A DNA stretch of 8,352 bases, taken from an uncultured Selenomonadaceae bacterium. GTDB lineage: Bacteria; Bacillota; Negativicutes; Selenomonadales; Selenomonadaceae. Below are positions 1 through 4,787 of this stretch, in pieces (position 1 is the first letter of the stretch; each line of letters starts with the position of its first letter). The DNA lies in assembly GCA_905235425.1 (NCBI GenBank), contig CAJOKY010000096.1, positions 1-8,352 of the forward strand, in the 5' to 3' direction. Under the pieces are notes generated by a model. That model was not told the DNA's origin. It saw nothing but the letters and a program-made list of their open reading frames with translations, and searched no databases. The position numbers and the translations under genes are program-made.

Positions 1-464
1 TACTGGAAATGATTTTGAAATTGCCGGAAAATATTCAACCGAAATTTGAAGTTGCGGCGGGAGTTTCGGCGTTAAATTCTGCGGCGTCAATTCTCGGTGC
101 TCCGCTTATGCATGACTTCGCAGTTATCAGCTTAAGTGATTGGTTGACGCCGTTTGAACTTATTAAAAAACGCGTGGCATTGGCGGCGGAGGGTGACTTT
201 GTAATTGCGCTGTTCAATCCCAAAAGTAAAAGCCGCGTTACAAATATTGAGGAAGTGCAAAAAATTTTATTGGAACGCCGCGCAGGTTCGACGCCGGTCG
301 GTATCGTGACAAATGCCGGACGCCTTGACGAAAAGAAAGTTATATCGACGCTTGCAGATTTTACGCGCGAAGAAATTAATATGTTCACGCTGGTTTTAAT
401 CGGCAATTCTAAAACCTTTGTCAAGTCAAATTTTATGATAACGCCGCGCGGATATAATCTATAA
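1..464 (+). CDS. cobJ: Precorrin-3B C17-methyltransferase, C-terminal part (5' end outside window)
   Basis: This is the C-terminal 153 residues of a CobJ/CbiH-type S-adenosylmethionine-dependent methyltransferase, which methylates C17 and drives ring contraction in cobalamin (B12) corrin synthesis in the cytoplasm. The reading frame is open from position 3 and has no start of its own: the first in-frame ATG (position 9) lies inside the conserved fold, and family members are about 240 residues, so roughly 90 N-terminal residues are missing upstream. Visible family signatures are the GAPLMHDFAVISLSD stretch followed by LTP (about residues 32-49), the FVIALFNPKSKSR block, TPVGIVTNAGR and the terminal TLVLIGNSKTF. 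CobJ usually has R or K before NAGR; here it is T. The stop TAA at 462-464 is also the first three bases of a heptad repeat array. rapZ follows after 57 bases with no visible terminator, so co-transcription is likely. Family assignment is firm; CobJ versus the anaerobic-pathway name CbiH cannot be settled from this piece. Confidence 0.9.
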   Translation, partial: LEMILKLPENIQPKFEVAAGVSALNSAASILGAPLMHDFAVISLSDWLTPFELIKKRVALAAEGDFVIALFNPKSKSRVTNIEEVQKILLERRAGSTPVGIVTNAGRLDEKKVISTLADFTREEINMFTLVLIGNSKTFVKSNFMITPRGYNL

Positions 465-503
465 GCTACTCTCTACCCCCTACAATCTACTCTCTACAAT
501 CTA
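462..503. repeat. Heptanucleotide repeat array A (6 units) between cobJ and rapZ
   Basis: Six consecutive seven-base units can be read here: TAAGCTA, CTCTCTA, CCCCCTA, CAATCTA, CTCTCTA, CAATCTA. The last three bases are CTA in all six, while the first four vary. The first unit contains the cobJ stop codon TAA. The array ends seven bases before the rapZ Shine-Dalgarno site. Because 7 and 3 are coprime, the fixed CTA puts a TAG in all three frames of the - strand. No promoter or hairpin is seen inside. Confidence 0.85.
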
Positions 504-509
504 ACAAAC

Positions 510-524
510 GAGGTGATACCATTG
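510..524 (+). promoter_or_regulatory. Shine-Dalgarno site that fixes the rapZ start at TTG 522
   Basis: GAGGTGA at 510-516 matches the anti-Shine-Dalgarno sequence over seven bases. It is followed by five bases and then TTG at 522. The GTG at 513 is in the same frame but lies inside the ribosome-binding site, so it is very unlikely to be the start. Confidence 0.8.
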
Positions 525-1454
525 GAAGATAATTTACAAACAGAAACGTTAAAAGCGGCGTCGGACAAGAATCAAGCCGATAAGCCGCGAATCATTATCG
601 TAACCGGCATGAGCGGCAGCGGCAAAACTCAAGTCTGCCGTTTTCTTGAAGACTTGGGATATTTTTGCGTTGATAACCTGCCGCCGATTTTAATTCCAAA
701 ATTTGTTGAACTCTGCGCGCACGCCGTCAATGCCGTAAGTCACGTGGTCTTTGTTGTCGATACACGCAGTAGAGAATTTTTCGACACGCTGATACAAGTG
801 CTTGAAGATATGGATAAAAACGACCGCGACTATGAATTAATTTTTATGGACGCCTCCGACGATACAATTATCCGCCGTTACAAGGAGACGCGCAGAAGTC
901 ACCCTATGGCACCGGCAACGCGAATTTCAGACGGTGTGTCTAAAGAAAGGACGCGGCTTGAATCTGTACGCGGCAAGGCGACTTACATTATTGACACGTC
1001 GAATTTGAATAAGGCAGATCTGCGCGAAAAAATTAAACGGCTTTTCGGCATACACGAAGGCGCGGAAATGAGCATTTCGGTTTTATCTTTCGGCTTTAAA
1101 TACGGAATGCCGCTTGATGCCGATATGGTTTTGGACGTGAGATTTTTGCCGAATCCTTTTTATATTGAATCACTGCGACATAAAAGCGGCACTGTGCCGG
1201 AAGTTGCCGCGTACATTGCAGAAAAATCTGTCACGCAGGAATTTTTAAAGCGCCTTGATCCGATGATAGAATTTCTTACGCCGCAATATGTACGTGAAGG
1301 AAAAAGCCAGCTTGTTTTGGCGGTAGGTTGTACCGGCGGAATGCATAGGAGCGTTTTCATTGCGAAACATATTTTTGAAGTTTTAAAGCGCAAGGGTTAT
1401 TCTGTCAATTTGGAACATCGCGACTTGATGAAAAATGACGTCAGAGAAGTTTAG
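522..1454 (+). CDS. rapZ: RapZ/YvcJ family nucleotide-binding protein (RNase adapter)
   Basis: RapZ is a P-loop nucleotide-binding protein of the cytoplasm. In Escherichia coli it binds the small RNA GlmZ and RNase E and so tunes glucosamine-6-phosphate synthase; the Bacillus homologue YvcJ binds and hydrolyses nucleotide and affects competence. The 310-residue product shows the Walker A motif GMSGSGKT at residues 29-36, the conserved DNLPP shortly after, a DTRSREFF block, the DVRFLPNPFY motif in the second half, and the C-terminal GCTGGMHRS motif at 269-277, where Q is more usual than M. TTG at 522 was chosen over GTG at 513 because the GTG lies within the ribosome-binding site. About 24 polar residues precede the first beta strand, longer than in many relatives, and no downstream start could remove them. 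The gene lies upstream of yvcK, as is common in Firmicutes, and is probably co-transcribed with cobJ and yvcK. The RNA-adapter role is proven in enterobacteria only, so that function is an inference here. Confidence 0.96.
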   Translation: MEDNLQTETLKAASDKNQADKPRIIIVTGMSGSGKTQVCRFLEDLGYFCVDNLPPILIPKFVELCAHAVNAVSHVVFVVDTRSREFFDTLIQVLEDMDKNDRDYELIFMDASDDTIIRRYKETRRSHPMAPATRISDGVSKERTRLESVRGKATYIIDTSNLNKADLREKIKRLFGIHEGAEMSISVLSFGFKYGMPLDADMVLDVRFLPNPFYIESLRHKSGTVPEVAAYIAEKSVTQEFLKRLDPMIEFLTPQYVREGKSQLVLAVGCTGGMHRSVFIAKHIFEVLKRKGYSVNLEHRDLMKNDVREV

Positions 1455-1548
1455 GTTTTAGCTATTAGCTATTAGCTATTAGCTGTTAGCTGTTAGCATT
1501 TAGCCTACTCACTACCTCACTACTCACTACTTACTAATCCCTAACCTA
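1451..1548. repeat. Heptanucleotide repeat array B (14 units) between rapZ and yvcK
   Basis: Fourteen units run in unbroken seven-base register from 1451 to 1548. The first eight are of the TTAGCTA type (TTAGGTT, TTAGCTA three times, TTAGCTG twice, TTAGCAT, TTAGCCT). The rest are of the CTCACTA/CTAATCC type. The rapZ stop codon TAG (1452-1454) lies inside unit 1. The next heptad in register, AAGGAGC at 1549-1555, is the yvcK ribosome site. TAG recurs at 1452, 1459, 1466 and so on every seven bases, which closes all three + frames. The unit TAGCTA is a palindrome, so CTA on this strand also closes the - strand. Confidence 0.9.
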
Positions 1549-1567
1549 AAGGAGCGTGAAAGTCCTG
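1548..1567 (+). promoter_or_regulatory. Shine-Dalgarno site of yvcK with an ambiguous start (GTG 1556 or CTG 1565)
   Basis: AAAGGAG at 1548-1554 is a strong ribosome site, but only one base separates it from GTG at 1556. In rapZ and flgB the same element includes GTGA, then five bases, then TTG. Applying that spacing here (GTGA 1556-1559, five bases) lands exactly on CTG at 1565, which is in frame. CTG starts are rare in bacteria, so both options stay open. Confidence 0.5.
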
Positions 1568-2851
1568 CACCTTTTAAAATGGTTTTATCCCGGCATAAAA
1601 CTGAAACGCTGGTTTTTCGTCTTTGCAATCGGCGTATTAATGGTAAGTTTCGGCATGGCGCTTGTATTCAACTACGAATACTTGGGACGTGTCGAAGAAA
1701 AAATCTTTCGGCTGGTTTACATATTCATTGGCAGTTACAACTACGGCGTACTGCTTGCCGTCGGTATCGTAATTGTACTAATCGGATTTTGTATTATGCT
1801 GTATTCTACGCGTTCAATAATTCGCTCAATTATCGCCGTAATTATTCCCGACAGGTCTACTAAACTGATAGATTTAATTTATCAAGAAAGAAAATTGGGA
1901 CGTGGTCCTACCGTCACGGTAATAGGCGGCGGGCACGGCTTATCGGTACTTCTGCGCGGAATAAAATCTTCTACAAGCAACATTTCAGCAGTTGTCACAG
2001 TTGCTGATGACGGCGGCAGCTCCGGCAGGTTACGTGAAGAGTTGGGAATAATTCCGCCCGGCGATTTACGAAATTGTCTGGTAGCGTTGGCAGACACCGA
2101 GCCGCTCATGGAAAAACTTTTTCAATATCGCTTTGAAGGCAATACGGCGCTTGCAGGTCACAGTTTCGGAAATTTATTTATCGCGGCAATGAACGAAGTT
2201 ACCGGCGATATGGAAACAGCGCTTAAAGAGTCGTCAAAAGTTTTGGCGGTTAAAGGTCGCGTAATTCCTGCAAGCAAAGAATCTGTACGCCTTGATGCGG
2301 TTATGACTGACGGCACTGTTGTAGAAGGTGAATCGCAAATTCCCGAAGCACATAAAAAAATAAGGCGTGTACAACTTTTTCCGCGTAAGGTTGAGGCTGT
2401 ACCCGCCGCACTTGAGGCGATTGAAAATGCAGACGCGATTATTTTAGGTCCGGGCAGTTTGTACACAAGTATAATGCCGAATCTTTTGGTTGACGGCGTT
2501 GCAAAGGCGCTGAAAAATTCTAAGGCGATAAAAATTTATATCTGCAACGTAATGACGCAACCAGGCGAAACTGATAATTATTCGGCGTCCGCTCATGCTA
2601 AGGCGATTTTAGACCATGCCGGTAAAGGCGTAATCGATTATGTATTGGTGAACTCTACGCCCGTACCGCAGGAATTTTGCGATATAACCGGTGCGACGCC
2701 GGTTGAAGTGGACGAAGATAAAATTAACGCTCTCGGTATGGGAATTTATAAATACGATTTAATCAGTGCTACGGACGCCGGACGGCATGACCCCGATAAA
2801 CTTTGCAAGGCAGTTACCAAAATGATTTACGAACTCGGCAAAAAGAATTAG
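1556..2851 (+). CDS. yvcK: YvcK/GlmR family protein with two N-terminal membrane segments
   Basis: YvcK (GlmR) is a CofD-like protein that binds UDP-sugars. In Bacillus subtilis it is needed for growth on gluconeogenic carbon sources and for normal peptidoglycan precursor supply and cell shape. The 431-residue product has two hydrophobic helices at about residues 19-38 and 63-83, then the soluble domain from about residue 118. Clear family motifs are GGGHGLS (124-130), VADDGGSSGRLR (DDGGSSGR at 151-158), PPGDLRN (PGDLRN at 168-173), AGHSFGNL, the GPGSLYTSIMPNLL stretch from 298, and CNVMTQPGET. The B. subtilis protein lacks the membrane region; longer, membrane-anchored forms are familiar in Clostridia and Negativicutes as far as I recall. 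The start is uncertain by three codons (GTG 1556 or CTG 1565). The gene follows rapZ, as expected, but whiA, the usual third member, is not downstream. Transcription most likely ends at the hairpin at 2948-2993. Confidence 0.95.
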   Translation: MKVLHLLKWFYPGIKLKRWFFVFAIGVLMVSFGMALVFNYEYLGRVEEKIFRLVYIFIGSYNYGVLLAVGIVIVLIGFCIMLYSTRSIIRSIIAVIIPDRSTKLIDLIYQERKLGRGPTVTVIGGGHGLSVLLRGIKSSTSNISAVVTVADDGGSSGRLREELGIIPPGDLRNCLVALADTEPLMEKLFQYRFEGNTALAGHSFGNLFIAAMNEVTGDMETALKESSKVLAVKGRVIPASKESVRLDAVMTDGTVVEGESQIPEAHKKIRRVQLFPRKVEAVPAALEAIENADAIILGPGSLYTSIMPNLLVDGVAKALKNSKAIKIYICNVMTQPGETDNYSASAHAKAILDHAGKGVIDYVLVNSTPVPQEFCDITGATPVEVDEDKINALGMGIYKYDLISATDAGRHDPDKLCKAVTKMIYELGKKN

Positions 2852-2947
2852 TGAGTAGTGAGATAGTGAGTAGTGAGTAGTTAATACCTACCCCCTACCC
2901 TCTACCTCCTACCCTCTACTCCCTAATCCCTACTCCCTAATCCCTAA
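2849..2947. repeat. Heptanucleotide repeat array C (14 units) after yvcK
   Basis: The array starts on the yvcK stop codon itself: TAGTGAG (2849-2855), TAGTGAG, one extra A at 2863, then TAGTGAG twice and TAGTTAA. It then switches orientation to TACCTAC, CCCCTAC, CCTCTAC, CTCCTAC, CCTCTAC, TCCCTAA, TCCCTAC, TCCCTAA, TCCCTAA, ending at 2947. TAGTGAG is the exact reverse complement of the CTCACTA units found in arrays B and E. Each TAGTGAG holds two stop codons in series (TAG, TGA), and the units together cover all three + frames. The terminator stem begins at the next base. Confidence 0.9.
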
Positions 2948-2993
2948 ATTTCCTTTCCATTTAAATAATATTTTGGGAAGGAAATATTTTTTT
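2948..2993 (+). terminator. Rho-independent terminator of the rapZ-yvcK unit
   Basis: The left arm 2948-2958 (ATTTCCTTTCC) pairs with the right arm 2975-2985 (GGGAAGGAAAT) to give 11 consecutive pairs with a single T-G wobble. The loop is AT-rich, 16 bases long. The stem is followed by seven T residues at 2987-2993. This is a textbook intrinsic terminator and separates yvcK from the flagellar genes. Confidence 0.85.
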
Positions 2994-3045
2994 GTTGTAG
3001 AAATTGAATTTGAAAAATTTTATACAAGATACATAAACATTTTTC

Positions 3046-3063
3046 AAGGGAGTGATTTTTTTG
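3046..3063 (+). promoter_or_regulatory. Shine-Dalgarno site that fixes the flgB start at TTG 3061
   Basis: AAGGGAGTGA at 3046-3055 is the ribosome site. It is followed by five T residues and then TTG at 3061. The in-frame GTG at 3052 lies within the site and is rejected as the start. Between the terminator and this site (2994-3045) I see only weak promoter candidates, such as TTGAAT at 3004 with a poor -10 near 3028. Confidence 0.8.
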
Positions 3064-3486
3064 CTTGATCAAGTATTCAGCTCACCGAATTGGAATTACT
3101 TGCCACGCGCCTTGACGGCGGCAACTACGCGGCAGGAAGTCATTTCGCATAATATCGCCAATGTCAATACGCCGAATTTCCGAAGTTCAAGCGTCGAATT
3201 TGAAAAACTTTTGGCTAAGGAACTTTACGGCAATGAAGAGCCTGCCGGTAAATTAAAAATTGTTCGTACCAATGACAAACATTTACCTGCCGACCTTAAA
3301 CCTATTCACGCCGAACCTACCATTGTCGCAAATGACGATACAATTATGCGTGAAGATGAAAATAACGTCGATATCGATATTGAAATGGCAAGTCTTACAA
3401 AAAATCAGCTTTATTTCAACGCACTTTCAAGACAGCTCGGCGGGTACATTACAAATCTTAGAAATGTCATTACAAGTGGTCAATGA
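3061..3486 (+). CDS. flgB: Flagellar basal-body rod protein FlgB
   Basis: FlgB forms part of the proximal rod of the flagellum and is exported by the flagellar type III apparatus, so no signal peptide is expected and none is seen. The product from TTG 3061 has 141 residues, a usual length. The N-terminal flagellar rod signature is clear: ALTAATTRQEVISHNIANVNTPNFR near residues 14-38, with the conserved SHNIANVNTPNF core. The C-terminal helix region VDIDIEMASLTKNQLYFNALSRQL is also typical. The start was chosen by the ribosome site; a GTG three codons earlier is inside it. It is the first gene of a flgB-flgC-fliE-fliF-fliG series. The 238-base gap to flgC is far longer than normal for this pair and is filled by repeat array D. 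Identification is firm. Confidence 0.96.
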   Translation: MLDQVFSSPNWNYLPRALTAATTRQEVISHNIANVNTPNFRSSSVEFEKLLAKELYGNEEPAGKLKIVRTNDKHLPADLKPIHAEPTIVANDDTIMREDENNVDIDIEMASLTKNQLYFNALSRQLGGYITNLRNVITSGQ

Positions 3487-3711
3487 TAGCAGGTAGTTTC
3501 TAGAGGTACTAGGTACTAGGTGCTAGCTTCTAGGTTCTAGGTTTTAGCCTAATACCTAAGCAGGGAGCAGGGAATAGGGAGCAGGGATTAGCTAATAGCT
3601 AACAGCTAACCGCTAATTAGGGAACAGGGATCAGGGAGCAGGGAGCAGTTTTACTAACACTTACCCTCTACCCCCTAACAGCTAAAAGCTAACCGCTAAC
3701 CGCTAACAGCT
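3487..3711. repeat. Heptanucleotide repeat array D (about 32 units) between flgB and flgC
   Basis: The whole flgB-flgC spacer, from the base after the TGA stop to the flgC ribosome site, is degenerate heptads with a few register slips. Blocks in order: TAGGTAC-type at 3487-3551 (one nine-base step at 3501); GGGAGCA/GGGAATA/GGGATTA near 3563-3590; GCTAATA/GCTAACA near 3591-3611; GGGAACA/GGGATCA/GGGAGCA near 3620-3647; TACCCTC/TACCCCC near 3662-3675; and TAACAGC/TAAAAGC/TAACCGC from 3676 to 3710. The next unit in register, TAAGGAG, contains the flgC Shine-Dalgarno. Blocks flip strand several times (TAGGG against CCCTA), so weak hairpins are possible. No promoter is evident. Confidence 0.85.
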
Positions 3712-3724
3712 AAGGAGAAATTTT

Positions 3725-4174
3725 ATGGGTATGTTCATGGGAATCGATACGGCGGCATCGGGCTTAACAGCAGAACGCCTTCGTATGGATCTAATTTCAA
3801 ACAATATAGCAAACGCCAATACAACGCGAACTGAAAACGGCGGCGCTTATCATCGTCGTTTCGCAGTATTTTCACCACGCGATCGTACGCCGCAATCTTT
3901 TGAAAAAACCTTAATGCAAGCTACCGGCGCCAGTAAAACTGTAGGTGAAGGCGTCCGCGCAGTTGCAATTATGGAAGATCCACAGCAAGGTCCGCTTGTA
4001 TACGAGCCGGGTCACCCCGACGCCAATGCTGAAGGTTACGTCGAAAAATCCAATGTCAACATTGTTACAGAAATGGTAGACATGATAACCGCGCACCGTG
4101 CTTACGAGGCTAATACCACCACGATTAACGCCGCTAAGGCGATGATATCAAAGGCATTGGAAATAGGCGCGTAA
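3725..4174 (+). CDS. flgC: Flagellar basal-body rod protein FlgC
   Basis: FlgC is the second proximal-rod subunit, assembled on top of FliE and FlgB after export through the flagellar secretion system. The 149-residue product carries the N-terminal rod signature (IDTAASGLTAERLRMDLISNNIANANT, about residues 7-33) and the C-terminal signature VDMITAHRAYEANTTTINAAKAM followed by a short tail, both diagnostic of FlgC. The ATG at 3725 sits seven bases after AAGGAG (3712-3717). In-frame ATGs at 3731 and 3737 are possible but too far from that site to be preferred. The gene follows flgB across array D and is followed by 222 bases that hold promoters for fliE. No terminator with a convincing stem lies right after it, so some read-through into fliE is possible. 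Confidence 0.97.
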   Translation: MGMFMGIDTAASGLTAERLRMDLISNNIANANTTRTENGGAYHRRFAVFSPRDRTPQSFEKTLMQATGASKTVGEGVRAVAIMEDPQQGPLVYEPGHPDANAEGYVEKSNVNIVTEMVDMITAHRAYEANTTTINAAKAMISKALEIGA

Positions 4175-4200
4175 AAATTTATTCTGCACTTATATTTTTC

Positions 4201-4230
4201 TTGACGCCACATTATTTAGTGGCTTATAAT
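4201..4230 (+). promoter_or_regulatory. Possible housekeeping-sigma promoter with an inverted repeat in its spacer
   Basis: TTGACG at 4201-4206 and TATAAT at 4225-4230 are separated by 18 bases, a good match to the sigma-A/sigma-70 consensus. The spacer contains the inverted repeat GCCAC (4206-4210) and GTGGC (4219-4223) with an eight-base AT loop. The repeat could be an operator, or a weak hairpin at the end of flgC transcription. This is a prediction by eye only. Confidence 0.5.
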
Positions 4231-4291
4231 TCTTTCATATTATTTACATATTTTTTATAAAACCGTTGCAAATATTTTTATCGAAAATCTT

Positions 4292-4320
4292 TTGGCAATT
4301 ATAATGTTACGTGTTATAAT
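4292..4320 (+). promoter_or_regulatory. Strong predicted housekeeping-sigma promoter for fliE-fliF
   Basis: TTGGCA at 4292-4297 and a perfect TATAAT at 4315-4320 are spaced by exactly 17 bases. The bases TGT at 4312-4314 make an extended -10 element. A start near 4327 would give a leader of about 70 bases before fliE. No sigma-28 (TAAA/GCCGATAA) or sigma-54 (GG-N10-GC) pattern is seen, so these flagellar genes appear to be under the housekeeping sigma factor. Confidence 0.7.
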
Positions 4321-4330
4321 AGCGACGGTT

Positions 4331-4378
4331 ACAAATTTTTTGGGAGAGTTCTTTCAAAAAAGGGACGGAAAAGTTTGT
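4331..4378 (+). other. fliE leader with two mutually exclusive stem possibilities
   Basis: ACAAATTTTT (4331-4340) can pair with AAAAGTTTGT (4369-4378) for ten base pairs with one T-G wobble. Alternatively TTTTTTG (4336-4342) can pair with CAAAAAA (4355-4361). The two share bases 4336-4340 and exclude each other. The long stem ends five bases before the ribosome site GAAGGGGTGA (4383-4392). I do not recognise a known riboswitch. The pairs are AT-rich, so stability is doubtful. Confidence 0.35.
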
Positions 4379-4396
4379 TTGTGAAGGGGTGAAGTA

Positions 4397-4699
4397 ATGG
4401 AGATAACACCGCTTGAAATGACGCCTGTAAAAATGAGTGCGCAAAGTCATTTGGGCGAAAACAAAGTAGAAGAACCGGTAAAAAGTTTCGGCGAATTTTT
4501 AACCGACGCACTAAAAAAGACAAATGAACTTCAACTTGAATCCGAAAAAATGAATGCCGCGTTGGCGGCAGGCAGGGTTGAAGATGTGTCACAAGTCATA
4601 GTTGCCGCGCAAAAAGCCGATATTGCGCTACAACTGACACTTCAGTTGAGGAACCGCGCTACTTCCGCGTATCAGGAAATTATGCGGATGCAGGTTTAA
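4397..4699 (+). CDS. fliE: Flagellar hook-basal body protein FliE
   Basis: FliE links the MS-ring made of FliF to the proximal rod and is one of the first substrates of flagellar export. The 100-residue length is normal. The C-terminal half is diagnostic: VEDVSQVIVAAQKADIALQLTLQLRNRATSAYQEIMRMQV, with the LQLTLQ(V/L)RN core and the terminal YQEIMRMQV. The N-terminal third is variable and polar, as usual, followed by SFGEFLTDALKKTNELQLESE. ATG at 4397 follows GAAGGGGTGA (4383-4392) by four bases, a good site. The gene has its own upstream promoter region and is followed by an 88-base spacer before fliF. Identification is firm. Confidence 0.96.
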   Translation: MEITPLEMTPVKMSAQSHLGENKVEEPVKSFGEFLTDALKKTNELQLESEKMNAALAAGRVEDVSQVIVAAQKADIALQLTLQLRNRATSAYQEIMRMQV

Positions 4700-4712
4700 T
4701 TTAAGAATCAAG

Positions 4713-4778
4713 CTTCAGGTATCTTGCACAGGGAAGGGAAAGCGCCTGAAGGCTGAAACACAGGCTGTTCGAAAGGAC
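4713..4778 (+). other. Possible structured fliE-fliF intercistronic RNA
   Basis: CTTCAGG (4713-4719) can pair with CCTGAAG (4745-4751). A competing pairing is GCCTG (4744-4748) with CAGGC (4761-4765). In addition GTTC (4767-4770) and GGAC (4775-4778) can close a GAAA tetraloop, which would bury the fliF ribosome site (GAAAGGA, 4771-4777). AGGCTG is repeated directly at 4750 and 4762. This spacer has no heptad repeats, unlike most others in the window. I cannot assign it to a known RNA family. Confidence 0.35.
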
Positions 4779-4787
4779 TGAGTTTAT

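Noticed and set aside
1556..1863. Second + frame starting at ATG 1579 as an alternative to yvcK
   Set aside because: It has no ribosome site and no recognisable motif, while the yvcK frame shows the expected membrane helices and CofD-like motifs.
3089..3103. Sigma-54-like promoter (TGG...TTGC) near the start of flgB
   Set aside because: Spacing between GG and GC is eight bases, not ten, and it lies inside the flgB coding region.
3487..3724. CRISPR array or clustered regulatory sites in the flgB-flgC spacer
   Set aside because: There are no 23-40 base direct repeats with unique spacers; the periodicity is seven bases and degenerate.
4700..4787. Cyclic di-GMP-I (GEMM) riboswitch before fliF
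   Set aside because: A GCACAGGG piece recalls the conserved core, but the GCAAAC and GACGCAAAGCC parts and the tetraloop-receptor layout are missing.
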